Shown: positions 6,864 to 15,412, counted from the first letter of the stretch. The stretch: 33,368 bases of DNA from Flemingiibacterium sp045634005 (GCA_045634005.1 JAZQZL010000068.1:1-33368), one strand, 5' to 3'. Translations and numbers: made by a program. Notes: generated by a model not told the origin, from the sequence alone.

Positions 6864-8222
6864 ATGGGAAGACTTTTCGGTACTGACGGAGTACGCGGAA
6901 TTGCCAACCTTGAGCTCACCTGTGAGCGCGCGATGCAGATCGGCCGCGCAACAGCAGAGGTGCTCTCCGGCGGAAAGCGATATCTCCCAACCGTTTTAGT
7001 CGGTATGGACACCCGAATTTCCTCCGAGATGTTAGCCTCTGCTCTTACGGCAGGACTTTGCTCGGTAGGCGCGGACGTCATCAACCTCGGAGTAGTGCCA
7101 ACGCCGGCAGTGGCATACCTCGTCGGCAAGTACAAGGCACACGCAGGCATAATGATCTCCGCATCGCACAACACCTTTGATTTCAACGGAATCAAAATCT
7201 TCAACGAGTACGGCTACAAGCTCGAGGATGAGCTTGAGGCACGTATCGAATCAATCGTTCTCGACGGCACGCCTGAGCCAAAGCTCGCGAGTCCCGAAAA
7301 CATTGGCCGCGTGACCTACGCGACGAACGCCGTCAAGGATTACGTGGATCATTTAGTCAGCTCGGTACACTGTTCGCTCGAGGGCGTAAACGTAGCGGTA
7401 GACTGCGCGAACGGCTCGGCAAGCAGAACCGCCGCACAGCTTTTCGAGCGTCTTGGCGCGAATGCAACGATACTTTCAAGCGAGCCTAACGGCACTAACA
7501 TCAACGACGGCTGTGGCTCAACACATCTTGAAAACCTCAAGGCGTACGTTGTAGAGCACGGACTTGACGCAGGCATCGCGTACGACGGTGACGCTGACCG
7601 CTGTCTTTGTGTCGACGGCGAAGGAAACGAGATCGACGGCGATATGATAATGGCTATTCTGGCACTTGATATGAAATCTCGCGGAAAGCTCGGCAAAAAT
7701 ACCGTTGTCGGCACCATAATGACCAACTTCGGCTTTGCAAAATTCTGCGAGGCAAACGGACTTCGCTTCGTTGCAACGAAGGTCGGCGACAGATACGTTC
7801 TTGAGGAAATGCTGCTCGAGGATTATTACCTTGGCGGCGAGCAGTCGGGACACATCATCTTCCGCGACTATTCAACAACAGGCGACGGACAGCTAACGTC
7901 AATCCAGCTTCTTTCACAGCTCAAGCGCACCGGAGTAAAGCTTTCCGAGGCTGCAAAGGTAATGACGCGCTATCCGCAGTTTATAGTCAATATCAAGACG
8001 AGCGCCGAGGGCAAGCTTGCATTCTTTACGGATCACGCCGTAAAGGAAATCATCGAAGAAGCAAAAGCAAAGCTCGGGGATACTGGCAGACTCGTTACAA
8101 GACCGTCGGGTACAGAGCCGCTCATTCGCGTTATGACCGAGGGCGAGGATGAGGCACTCGCCAGATCCGTGGCTGAAGATACTGCCGCGCGCATAAAGGC
8201 ACAGCTTGGCAGCTATAAATAA
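6864..8222 (+). CDS. glmM: Phosphoglucosamine mutase
   Basis: Interconverts glucosamine-6-phosphate and glucosamine-1-phosphate on the way to UDP-GlcNAc. The product is 452 residues, normal for GlmM, and opens with the typical MGRLFGTDGVRGIAN. The phosphoserine loop is ISASHNT, with S101 the expected phosphorylated residue (T replaces the more common P). The metal-binding loop DGDADR lies in the middle of the protein, and the C-terminal phosphate-binding motif is RPSGTEPLIRVM. It starts 20 bp after the acetyltransferase gene with a GAGAGGAG site. A glmS ribozyme and glmS follow, so flux through the pathway can be balanced at the RNA level. Confidence 0.97.
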   Translation: MGRLFGTDGVRGIANLELTCERAMQIGRATAEVLSGGKRYLPTVLVGMDTRISSEMLASALTAGLCSVGADVINLGVVPTPAVAYLVGKYKAHAGIMISASHNTFDFNGIKIFNEYGYKLEDELEARIESIVLDGTPEPKLASPENIGRVTYATNAVKDYVDHLVSSVHCSLEGVNVAVDCANGSASRTAAQLFERLGANATILSSEPNGTNINDGCGSTHLENLKAYVVEHGLDAGIAYDGDADRCLCVDGEGNEIDGDMIMAILALDMKSRGKLGKNTVVGTIMTNFGFAKFCEANGLRFVATKVGDRYVLEEMLLEDYYLGGEQSGHIIFRDYSTTGDGQLTSIQLLSQLKRTGVKLSEAAKVMTRYPQFIVNIKTSAEGKLAFFTDHAVKEIIEEAKAKLGDTGRLVTRPSGTEPLIRVMTEGEDEALARSVAEDTAARIKAQLGSYK

Positions 8223-8245
8223 CTGAAAGGTGTAACGTACGTTCC

Positions 8246-8400
8246 AAAGCGCCCGGACCGATGCAGAGCATCGGTTGACGAGGAGAAAAATTATCGAAAC
8301 ATTCGGCGGAAATTTTTCCGGTGGGCATCAACGCCCGTCGTAAGTCCGAGGACAAAACCCGCGGGTAACCGCGGCTTACAAAGCATCGGATAAACAAACA
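8246..8400 (+). ncRNA. glmS ribozyme (glucosamine-6-phosphate riboswitch)
   Basis: Self-cleaving RNA in the leader of glmS that is activated by glucosamine-6-phosphate. The scissile step would lie between A8248 and G8249 in AAAGCGCC. Helix P1 is CCGATGC (8258-8264) / GCATCGG (8268-8274). The conserved core reads ACGAGG, ATCGAAACATTCGGCGG and CCGGT, with the pairing GGAgAAAAATT / AATTTTTCC closing it. The P4 region contains GGGC/GCCC and a GTAAG...CTTAC helix (8341-8379). Position immediately before glmS is as in known Gram-positive examples. The 3' boundary is approximate. Confidence 0.95.
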
Positions 8401-8408
8401 CAAGCAAA

Positions 8409-8470
8409 AATCGGCAAATGCCGGACGGGTAGCCCGACTTCATCGGATACGACCTCACCGGCAGGCTACC
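8409..8470 (+). other. Structured leader extension between the glmS ribozyme and glmS
   Basis: Downstream of the expected ribozyme end, CGGCA (8412-8416) pairs with TGCCG (8419-8423), CGGG-TAG-CCCG can form a small hairpin, and GGTAGCC (8428-8434) can pair with GGCTACC (8464-8470). The block lies between the ribozyme and the GAGGAG ribosome binding site of glmS. Its function is not recognised. Confidence 0.4.
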
Positions 8471-8512
8471 ATACATATACGGCATAATTTAAAATTTGAG
8501 GAGTTTATATAT

Positions 8513-10339
8513 ATGTGTGGTATTATAGGATATATTGGCAAGGATAATTCAGTAGAGCATCTCATATCGGGGCTTCGCGCGCTCGAATATCGCGGATACG
8601 ACAGCGCAGGCGTTGCCTACTTTGACGAAGGCGGAAGCCTTAACACCGTAAAGGCGGCAGGACGGCTTTCAAACGCAGAGGCAAAGCTTGCAAATGCGCC
8701 CGTGTCACACTGCGGCATCGGACACACGCGCTGGGCAACGCACGGCGCCCCGAGCGACATCAACTCGCACCCTCACGGCACCCCCCTCGTGCGCGTCGTG
8801 CACAACGGCATCGTAGAAAACTACGCCGCTCTGCGCGACGAGCTGACCTCGCTTGGATACGTATTCGAGAGCGACACCGATACCGAGGTCGCAGCTAAAC
8901 TGATCGACTACTATTACAGAGTGGAGAAGCTGTCTGCGCTCGAGGCGATCGAGCACACAACCGCTCGGCTTGTCGGCTCGTGGGCACTTGGCATACTTTT
9001 CGCCAACGACCCCGATACGATCTACGCGGCGCGCCAAGGCTCACCGCTTATAGTTGGAGTCGGCGAGGGCGGCAACTTTATCGCATCGGACATCACGGCG
9101 ATTTTACGTCACACTCGCAGCTTCTATCAGCTTGACGACGGCGAGCTCGCTACGGTAACACGCGACAACGTAGCCGTTTACAAGAACGGCACACCGGTCG
9201 AAAAGGAGCTGAAGGTCGCGCATTGGGACATCGAGGCGGCAGAGCGCGGAGGATATCCTCACTTTATGCTCAAGGAGATAAACGAGGAGCCCACCGCCGT
9301 TCGCGCCACGCTTCATCCGCGAATCAAGAACGGTCTGCCCGATTTCACCCCCGACGGCTTCGATACGGGCATATTCGCGAAAATATCGCGCGTACACATC
9401 GTTGCGTGCGGTACCGCGATGCACGCCGGTCTTATTGCGAAGGAAGCGCTCGGCAGACTCGCAAAGCTTCCGTGCGAGGTAGAAATAGCCTCGGAGTTCC
9501 GTTACAACGATCCGCTCATTGATGAAAACGACCTCGTCGTTATCATCTCGCAGTCGGGAGAAACGGCTGACTCGCTCGCGGCACTTCGCCTGTCAAAGCA
9601 AAAGGGCGCGAAAACGCTCGCGATAGTCAACGTAATCGGCTCGTCCATAGCGCGCGAGGCGGACAACGTTATCTACACGATGGCAGGTCCGGAGATAGCC
9701 GTCGCGAGCACCAAGGCATACTCGGTTCAAACGGCGCTTCTCTATCTGCTTTGTATAGAAGCGGCGTTAGTTCGCGGTAAGCTTGAAGGCGACAGTGCAA
9801 AAGCGACGGTGAACGAGCTTTACAGTCGCGCGCCCGAGGCAGTAGCCGAAATCATCGCGCGCGAAGGCGAGATAAAGGAAGCGGCAAAGCGAATTGCCGC
9901 ATGCGAGGATCTTTTCTTCATCGGACGCGGCGTGGACTATCATCTGTCCTGCGAGGGCTCGCTGAAGCTAAAGGAGATCTCTTATATTCACAGCGAAGCG
10001 TACGCGGCAGGCGAGCTCAAGCACGGCACGATATCGCTCGTTGTAGACGGTACTCCCGTAGTCGCGCTGTGCACAGTCCCCTCGCTTTATGAAAAAACCG
10101 TTTCCAACGTAAAGGAAACCAAAGCGCGCGGCGCTGTGACGCTTGTTGTATGCTCACACGACACCGAGGTGTCAGGCGACGTTGCCGACACAATTATCCG
10201 TTTGCCAAGGCTCTCACACGAGCTTAATTTCCTACCTGCAGTAACCGTTTTGCAGCTCTTTGCGTACCACGCAGCAGCAGAGCGCGGCTGTGATATCGAC
10301 AAGCCGCGAAATCTCGCGAAATCGGTAACGGTGGAATAA
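8513..10339 (+). CDS. glmS: Glutamine-fructose-6-phosphate aminotransferase (isomerizing)
   Basis: First and committed step of amino-sugar synthesis: fructose-6-P plus glutamine to glucosamine-6-P. The 608-residue product has an N-terminal class II glutamine amidotransferase domain with nucleophile C2 (MCGIIGYIG), YRGYDSAG and HTRWATHGAPS. Two SIS sugar-isomerase domains follow (CGTAMHAG, SQSGETADS, and later GRGVDYHLSCEGSLKLKEISY). The C-terminus ends DKPRNLAKSVTVE as expected. GAGGAG lies 9 bases upstream of the ATG. Its leader holds the glmS ribozyme, so accumulation of glucosamine-6-P should destabilise the message. It ends at a strong terminator shared with typA. Confidence 0.98.
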   Translation: MCGIIGYIGKDNSVEHLISGLRALEYRGYDSAGVAYFDEGGSLNTVKAAGRLSNAEAKLANAPVSHCGIGHTRWATHGAPSDINSHPHGTPLVRVVHNGIVENYAALRDELTSLGYVFESDTDTEVAAKLIDYYYRVEKLSALEAIEHTTARLVGSWALGILFANDPDTIYAARQGSPLIVGVGEGGNFIASDITAILRHTRSFYQLDDGELATVTRDNVAVYKNGTPVEKELKVAHWDIEAAERGGYPHFMLKEINEEPTAVRATLHPRIKNGLPDFTPDGFDTGIFAKISRVHIVACGTAMHAGLIAKEALGRLAKLPCEVEIASEFRYNDPLIDENDLVVIISQSGETADSLAALRLSKQKGAKTLAIVNVIGSSIAREADNVIYTMAGPEIAVASTKAYSVQTALLYLLCIEAALVRGKLEGDSAKATVNELYSRAPEAVAEIIAREGEIKEAAKRIAACEDLFFIGRGVDYHLSCEGSLKLKEISYIHSEAYAAGELKHGTISLVVDGTPVVALCTVPSLYEKTVSNVKETKARGAVTLVVCSHDTEVSGDVADTIIRLPRLSHELNFLPAVTVLQLFAYHAAAERGCDIDKPRNLAKSVTVE

Positions 10340-10348
10340 CTGCATAGA

Positions 10349-10386
10349 AAAAACGCCCTTGACGCATAGCGTCAAGGGCGTAATTT
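10349..10386. terminator. Bidirectional terminator between glmS and typA
   Basis: Perfect 13-bp stem ACGCCCTTGACGC (10353-10365) / GCGTCAAGGGCGT (10369-10381) with a 3-nt loop; AAAAAA on the left, AATTTTATC on the right. Confidence 0.88.
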
Positions 10387-10394
10387 TATCTTGT

Positions 10395-12218
10395 TTACTT
10401 CTTAAGCTTTGCCTGCGCCTTAAGGCGGAGCGAGGTGTCGAGGATTGCCTTACGAAGACGTATAGACTTCGGAGTAACCTCCATAAGCTCGTCCTCGGCG
10501 AGAAATTCGATTGCCTCCTCAAGGCTCATCTGTTTGTGAGGAGTGAGGATAAGCGCTTCGTCAGCACCCGACGAGCGGATAGACGTAAGATGCTTCTTCT
10601 TGCAGGGGTTAAGCGCGATATCACCGATCTTCGGCGACTCACCGACGATCATGCCCTCATATACGGGAGTCTGTACACCGACGAACATCTGACCTCTGTC
10701 CTGCGTCTGATAAAGACCGTAAGAGGTGGTTTCACCTGCCTCACTCGCAACGAGCGAGCCGGTGTAGCGAAGCGCAATATCGCCGCGGTACGGCTGATAG
10801 CTGTCGAACACGGAATTGATAATACCCTCTCCGCGTGTATCGGTGAGAAATTCGCTTCTGTAACCGAACAGACAGCGCGCAGGGATAAGATATTCAATTC
10901 TCATTCGGCTTCCGACGAGGTTCATTTCAAGAAGGTCGCCCTTACGAGCGCCAAGCTTCATAATAACCGTGCCTTCGCTTCCCTCGGGAACGTCTATGGC
11001 AACGCGCTCCATAGGCTCGCAGAGCTGGCCGTCTATTTCCTTGTAAAGCACGCGCGGCATCGAGCAGGTAAGCTCATAGCCCTCACGGCGCATATTTTCG
11101 ATAAGAATGGAAAGATGCATTTCACCGCGGCCTGCGACCTTGAAGGAGTCTGTCGTTTCACCGTCGGAAACGCGGAGCGAAACGTCGCGCAGAAGCTCCT
11201 TGTAAAGACGCTCGCGAAGCTGACGGGAGGTAACGAACTTACCCTCTCTGCCCGCAAACGGGCTATCGTTTACGGAGAAGGTCATTTCAAGAGTCGGCTC
11301 ACTTACCTTAACGAATTCGAGCGGCTCAACAGCGTCGGTCGCACAAACGGTATCACCGATAGTAACGTCGCCTGCACCGGAGAAGCAGACGATATCGCCC
11401 ATCTTCGCCGTTTCAACGGGAATTCTCTGAAGACCGTCTATCTGATAAAGCGAAACGATACGGGTGCGCTTGGGGGCCTCTTCGCTGTGGAAGTTGGTTA
11501 TAGCAACCTCTTGACCTACCTTTAACTGACCGCGCTCGATACGTCCGATACCGATGCGTCCGACGTACTCGTTATAGTCGATAGAGGAAACGAGCATCTG
11601 AAGTGGAGCCTCGATCTCTCCCTCGGGTGCGGGAATGTACTCGAGAATGGTATCAAAGAGGCAATGCAGGTCTTCGCCTCTCTCCTCGGGAGAAAGGGAT
11701 GCGGTGCCGTCGCGTCCGCACGCGAATATCATCGGAGAATCCAGCTGCTCGTCGCTTGCATCAAGGTCGATAAGAAGCTCGAGCACCTCGTCGATAACCT
11801 CGTCGATGCGCGCGTCGGGCTTGTCCACCTTGTTTACAACAACGATGACCTTGTGCTGAAGCTCAAGCGCTCTCTGAAGAACGAATCTGGTCTGCGGCAT
11901 AGGTCCCTCTGCCGCGTCAACGAGCAGAAGTACGCCGTTTACCATCTTGAGTATACGCTCAACCTCACCGCCGAAGTCCGCGTGGCCGGGGGTGTCGATT
12001 ATGTTTATCTTTACATCCTTATAGTGAGCCGCGGTGTTCTTTGCGAGAATGGTAATGCCGCGCTCCTTTTCGATAGCGCCCGAGTCCATAACTCTGTCCT
12101 CGGTTGCCTGATTTTCACGGAAGATACCGCCCTGCTTAAGCATTTCGTCGACGAGGGTAGTCTTACCGTGGTCAACGTGGGCAATTATTGCAATGTTTCT
12201 TAAATCGTTACGTGTCAA
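10395..12218 (-). CDS. typA: Translational GTPase TypA/BipA
   Basis: Ribosome-associated GTPase of the EF-G/LepA superfamily involved in ribosome assembly and stress adaptation. The product has 607 residues, the family norm. The P-loop is AHVDHGKT (13-20), followed by switch I KERGITILAKN, the G3 motif DTPGHADFGGE and the G4 motif NKVDKPDAR. The C-terminal part has the BipA-specific LFGYRSEFLTDTRGEG region. The start is TTG at 12216-12218: AAGGAG lies 8 bases upstream, and no in-frame ATG precedes the conserved TRNDLRNIAIIAH. The leader region holds a perfect 12-bp inverted repeat. A 388-codon open frame on the other strand is a shadow. Confidence 0.96.
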   Translation of the reverse strand: MTRNDLRNIAIIAHVDHGKTTLVDEMLKQGGIFRENQATEDRVMDSGAIEKERGITILAKNTAAHYKDVKINIIDTPGHADFGGEVERILKMVNGVLLLVDAAEGPMPQTRFVLQRALELQHKVIVVVNKVDKPDARIDEVIDEVLELLIDLDASDEQLDSPMIFACGRDGTASLSPEERGEDLHCLFDTILEYIPAPEGEIEAPLQMLVSSIDYNEYVGRIGIGRIERGQLKVGQEVAITNFHSEEAPKRTRIVSLYQIDGLQRIPVETAKMGDIVCFSGAGDVTIGDTVCATDAVEPLEFVKVSEPTLEMTFSVNDSPFAGREGKFVTSRQLRERLYKELLRDVSLRVSDGETTDSFKVAGRGEMHLSILIENMRREGYELTCSMPRVLYKEIDGQLCEPMERVAIDVPEGSEGTVIMKLGARKGDLLEMNLVGSRMRIEYLIPARCLFGYRSEFLTDTRGEGIINSVFDSYQPYRGDIALRYTGSLVASEAGETTSYGLYQTQDRGQMFVGVQTPVYEGMIVGESPKIGDIALNPCKKKHLTSIRSSGADEALILTPHKQMSLEEAIEFLAEDELMEVTPKSIRLRKAILDTSLRLKAQAKLKK

Positions 12219-12240
12219 GGGATTTTCTCCTTACAAATAA

Positions 12241-12274
12241 ATAAAAGTTACGATTATTCCACCGTAACTTTTAT
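12241..12274. promoter_or_regulatory. Perfect 12-bp inverted repeat at the typA promoter
   Basis: ATAAAAGTTACG (12241-12252) and CGTAACTTTTAT (12263-12274) flank a 10-bp spacer. The right arm overlaps a minus-strand TATAAT (12273-12278), so the palindrome covers the likely -10 and start of typA transcription. It could be an operator, or a weak terminator for transcripts arriving from the NahK-like gene, since T-rich sequence follows on the minus strand. The matching -35 is poor. Confidence 0.5.
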
Positions 12275-12373
12275 TATATCATATTTTACCGCCGCAAAAA
12301 AGAGTTATTTTTTACAATGTTTGCACCGTTTTGGTAATATTTTTTGATGCGGCGTGGCGAAATGCGCCGTTTC

Positions 12374-13474
12374 TCACATATACTTGCGCACGATACGCAT
12401 CATATCGTCAAGCTTTTTCTCCATATCGGCAACAAGCGCAAACTGGTTTCTCGCGCGGTCGAGATTGTGTCCCTCGCGGTGCACTCTGAAGTAAACGTCA
12501 CCGTCAAGATAGTCCGCCAAAAAGCGAATGCCGCACTCGTAGGTCATCATCATCGCGCCGTACGGCAAAAGCTCAAGCTCGCTTTTTGTAAGTCTGCCGC
12601 CGCATCCCTCGATAAATCCCTTTGTATACGCCTCAAAAAGCTCAAGGTCAAGGCTTACAAGCGAAAGATCGCGCTCATCCTCAACGGCAGTGTTTGCACC
12701 AAAGCGGATAGAGTCGCCGAAATCGTTGACAGAATATCCGGGCATTACGGTGTCAAGGTCGATAACGCACACAGGGGCGAGATCACCTGCATCGAAGAGA
12801 ATGTTGTTGAGCTTGGTGTCGTTATGTGTTACACGAAGCGGCAAGCGTCCGTCTGCATGTGCCACCTCAAGCGTTTTTGCAAATTCCTCGTGCGCAAGAG
12901 CAAAGTCTATCTCATTCTTCACGGATGCCGCTCTGCCTGCCGCATCACGTTCTATCGACTTGACGAGATTTCCAAAACGAATGGGGGTGTTGTGGAAGTT
13001 CTTTATAGCCTCGTGGAGAGTATCAGCCGAAAAGTCGGCAAGTGCGCACTGAAATTCGCCGAATGCTCTTGCAGCCGCTCCGAAATCCTTCGCGCCGTCG
13101 GGCATATCCTTCGATACGGTGCCTTCAACGAAATCGTAAAGGCGCCAATACGAGCCGATGCTGTCGCGGGCAAATGCGTTGCTGTCATCAGTCGGCACAA
13201 CGGTAAGCGTACAGCGCGCCGCATCGTCGCCAGAAGCCTCTGCCTTCGCGCGGATATGAGCTGTAACGGCGCAAATATTTTCCATTATTTGCTCGGGGTG
13301 CGGAAATACGCCGTCGTTTATTCTTTGAAGGATATAACGTTTTTTGTCGGCAACAACGAGAAACGTGTCGTTGATGTGTCCATTGCCGTAGGGGGAGCAT
13401 TCGCTGACGCTGCCAATGTGCGAATATGTGGCAATTGCTTCATTTATTTTCGAAATTCTTTCTTCTCTTGTCAT
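12374..13474 (-). CDS. NahK-like N-acetylhexosamine 1-kinase (aminoglycoside phosphotransferase fold)
   Basis: Phosphotransferase-family kinase of 366 residues, close in length and motif content to N-acetylhexosamine 1-kinase NahK/LnpB. Catalytic HND (D219) lies in VTHNDTKLNNILFD; the metal-binding segment is VCVIDLDTVMPGYSVNDFGD. The N-terminal lobe contains YGNGHINDTFLV as nucleotide loop. I use the ATG at 13472-13474, which has GGAG 8 bases upstream; the open frame extending to 13618 is AT-rich leader. It is divergent from an AraC regulator and near a GH20-like hexosaminidase and a GH109-like protein, which supports an amino-sugar substrate. Sugar specificity is inference; choline or homoserine kinases share the fold but not the DTK and DLDTVMPG pattern. 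Confidence 0.78.
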   Translation of the reverse strand: MTREERISKINEAIATYSHIGSVSECSPYGNGHINDTFLVVADKKRYILQRINDGVFPHPEQIMENICAVTAHIRAKAEASGDDAARCTLTVVPTDDSNAFARDSIGSYWRLYDFVEGTVSKDMPDGAKDFGAAARAFGEFQCALADFSADTLHEAIKNFHNTPIRFGNLVKSIERDAAGRAASVKNEIDFALAHEEFAKTLEVAHADGRLPLRVTHNDTKLNNILFDAGDLAPVCVIDLDTVMPGYSVNDFGDSIRFGANTAVEDERDLSLVSLDLELFEAYTKGFIEGCGGRLTKSELELLPYGAMMMTYECGIRFLADYLDGDVYFRVHREGHNLDRARNQFALVADMEKKLDDMMRIVRKYM

Positions 13475-13523
13475 AATTTGCTCCTGTGTATTGTATTTTT
13501 TGTTTGTGATATAAAACAGATTA

Positions 13524-13605
13524 TTTGCAATATACAACAATGTAGTAACATATGGGCTTGACTTTTGCCCGATATTATGATACAATTTTTGCAATAATAC
13601 GTCAA
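13524..13605. promoter_or_regulatory. Overlapping divergent promoters of the nahK-like and araC-type genes
   Basis: Plus strand: TTGACT (13558-13563), 17 bp, TACAAT (13581-13586) for the AraC gene. Minus strand: TTGACG (13600-13605), 17 bp, TATCAT (13577-13582) for the kinase gene. The two -10 elements overlap by two bases, so RNA polymerase binding should be mutually exclusive. Two similar boxes, TTTGCAATATAC (13524-13535) and TTTGCAATAATAC (13588-13600), lie ~64 bp apart around them and are candidate regulator sites. Confidence 0.65.
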
Positions 13606-13655
13606 TTGATGATTTCACTTTTATGATGTAGTATTTTACTTTTTTAGGAGGACGT

Positions 13656-14495
13656 ATGAAAACCCGCTCCTACTATTCCTTCGACGACGGCTCGGAGCCG
13701 TCACCGAGCACCTGTAGCAGGGCATCCAATGCGGCACCGCTTGTCGTTAACTGCGCGGGAAGCCTTTTTACGGATTTTCCATTCACAACAGATAACCCCT
13801 CCGGGCGCCACGACTATTATCTGATACACATCACGTCGGGCTCGCTTCGTATAAAAATAAACGGCGAATGGGTAAGCACGAACGCCGGCGACACGGTAGT
13901 CATTCCGCCAAGCCATCCGTATACGTACACCTATGACGGCGGCGAGGCGCTCGGCTATCTCTGGGCGCACTTCACCGGCTCTGCCGCAAAATTTTATCTT
14001 AGCGAAACCGGAATGTCGCCGCTTCCGACCGTGCGCCACTCCTCGCGCGAAAGCCGCGTGGCGCTTAATTTCGCCGCTCTGTTCGATACGTTTGCCGAGG
14101 AGGACAGTCTGCGCGTGCACGCGCTCGCCGCTTGCCTTTTGCAGATACTCACGGAGATCTCGCGCTCCTTCGGTAAGGTCGAAGAGAACCCTCTCCTTCG
14201 CTCGCTTCGCTATATCGACGCCTCCTACACCGAAGATATTAGAGTACCGCAGCTTGCAGCGATGGAGAACCTTAGCAATTCACGATACTCCGTAATATTC
14301 AAGCGCCACACGGGAATGTCGCCCGGCGCGTACATTATCGATCTTCGAATGAGACATGCGTGCGAGCTGCTTCGCACGACGGATATGAGCGTAAAGCAGA
14401 TCGGTATCCTCGTAGGCTACGAGGATCCGCTGTTTTTCAGCAAGCTGTTCAAGGATAAAACCGGAATGTCACCCACGCAGTACAGAAAAAGCTAA
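13656..14495 (+). CDS. AraC-family transcriptional regulator
   Basis: Regulator of 279 residues. The N-terminal half is a cupin-type sensing domain (HDYYLIHITSGSLRIKI, then GDTVVIPPSHPYTY around residues 78-92) as in sugar-responsive AraC proteins. The C-terminal ~100 residues carry two helix-turn-helix motifs, ending with the family signature VGYEDPLFFSKLFKDKTGMS followed by PTQYRKS. AGGAGG precedes the ATG. It is divergent from the NahK-like kinase and shares an overlapping promoter with it, so the kinase gene and autoregulation are the likely targets. The ligand is probably a sugar, by analogy with the family; this is inference. Confidence 0.9.
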   Translation: MKTRSYYSFDDGSEPSPSTCSRASNAAPLVVNCAGSLFTDFPFTTDNPSGRHDYYLIHITSGSLRIKINGEWVSTNAGDTVVIPPSHPYTYTYDGGEALGYLWAHFTGSAAKFYLSETGMSPLPTVRHSSRESRVALNFAALFDTFAEEDSLRVHALAACLLQILTEISRSFGKVEENPLLRSLRYIDASYTEDIRVPQLAAMENLSNSRYSVIFKRHTGMSPGAYIIDLRMRHACELLRTTDMSVKQIGILVGYEDPLFFSKLFKDKTGMSPTQYRKS

Positions 14496-14527
14496 CGGCT
14501 TGCTGCATCGCGGCAAGCCTTATTTTA
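14493..14527. terminator. Bidirectional terminator between two convergent araC-type genes
   Basis: GGCTTGCTG (14497-14505) pairs with CGGCAAGCC (14511-14519) through a 5-nt loop; TTATTTT on the right and AAAAAG on the left. Confidence 0.75.
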
Positions 14528-15368
14528 TGCGCGCGCCGCTTTTTGCAATATATTCGCTCGGTGTCATACCCGTATGCTTTTTAAAAAAGGCAGACAAATA
14601 TGCGTCCGAGGAAAAATTCATCGTTTCGGCAACCGAGGATACCGTTTCGCCGAGGTCAAAAAGTCGGCGTATTTCACCAATACGCAGTCTTGCATAGTAG
14701 CAGGTGAAGCTCTCGCCTGCGTAAGTGCGAAAGAGCTTTTTGGCGTAGCTTTCACTGATATGGCGCGCCTTCGCAAGCTCGGACAGCGTTATATTCTCGC
14801 GCACACGCTCCGTCATTACACGCACGAGGCTTCGGTATTCTCTGGCCGACACAGACATAGAGCGATTTTCCTCGGATACGTCCATTCGCGAAAGCCTCAA
14901 AAGGAAATGCTCGAGGCGCAAGACGCTCTCGCGCTCGGTCTGTCCGCCTGCCGGTGGCACCTCTCCGCGCTTGATCGCCGCGCACGATGCAAGGTAAAAC
15001 TCCCAAATCGGATAAAATATCCGCAAATATTCCTCGACAAGCTCCCCGTCGAGGCTGAAAACGCCGTCGCAAAGGCGGCGCGGCAACGCCCCCTCGTGGC
15101 GAAACGTCATAACGAGAAAACGCGGCGACGTACCGCCCGCGCTTTTTATTCGGTGAAACTCGCCCGACGCGTGGCATATCATCATACCCTCACCGAGCAC
15201 ATAGCAGTTATCGTCCTCGACTATCTCCACCTGCCCCGACAAAACGGTTACAAGCTCCCAAAAATCGTGGCTCTCGCCATTAAACACACCGCTGCTGTCC
15301 CAGTGGTTGTCGTATGCGGTATATATCCCTTTTATGCGAAATGGGATATCTATATCAAAGCAACGCAT
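14520..15368 (-). CDS. AraC-family transcriptional regulator
   Basis: Second AraC-type regulator, 282 residues, only distantly like the neighbouring one. The N-terminal cupin domain contains HDFWELVTVLSGQVEIVEDD and GEGMMICHASGEFHRI. The C-terminal double helix-turn-helix runs from about residue 185 (ITLSELAKARHISESYAKKL) to the end (FSSDAYLSAFFKKHTGMTPS). GGAG lies 8 bases before the ATG. It is divergent from the Gfo/Idh/MocA gene and separated from it by 147 bp holding a palindrome, so it probably controls that gene. Its own -10 is good (TATAAT at 15395-15400) but its -35 is poor, as often seen for activated promoters. Confidence 0.9.
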   Translation of the reverse strand: MRCFDIDIPFRIKGIYTAYDNHWDSSGVFNGESHDFWELVTVLSGQVEIVEDDNCYVLGEGMMICHASGEFHRIKSAGGTSPRFLVMTFRHEGALPRRLCDGVFSLDGELVEEYLRIFYPIWEFYLASCAAIKRGEVPPAGGQTERESVLRLEHFLLRLSRMDVSEENRSMSVSAREYRSLVRVMTERVRENITLSELAKARHISESYAKKLFRTYAGESFTCYYARLRIGEIRRLFDLGETVSSVAETMNFSSDAYLSAFFKKHTGMTPSEYIAKSGARIK

Positions 15369-15412
15369 CGTTTTATCTCCAAAAAGTATCCAATATTATA
15401 AATTTTGTGTTC

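Noticed and set aside
10359..11525. 388-codon open frame on the plus strand opposite typA
   Set aside because: Antisense shadow of typA; begins in the terminator and has no ribosome binding site or known domain.
12279..12373. Possible terminator for the NahK-like gene
   Set aside because: The GC-rich pairing CGGCG/CGCCG near 12352-12372 is short and is not followed by a T run on the minus strand, so I do not call it.
12344..13561. 405-codon open frame on the plus strand opposite the NahK-like kinase
   Set aside because: Antisense shadow with Cys- and Arg-rich composition and no domain; the kinase on the minus strand has clear catalytic motifs.
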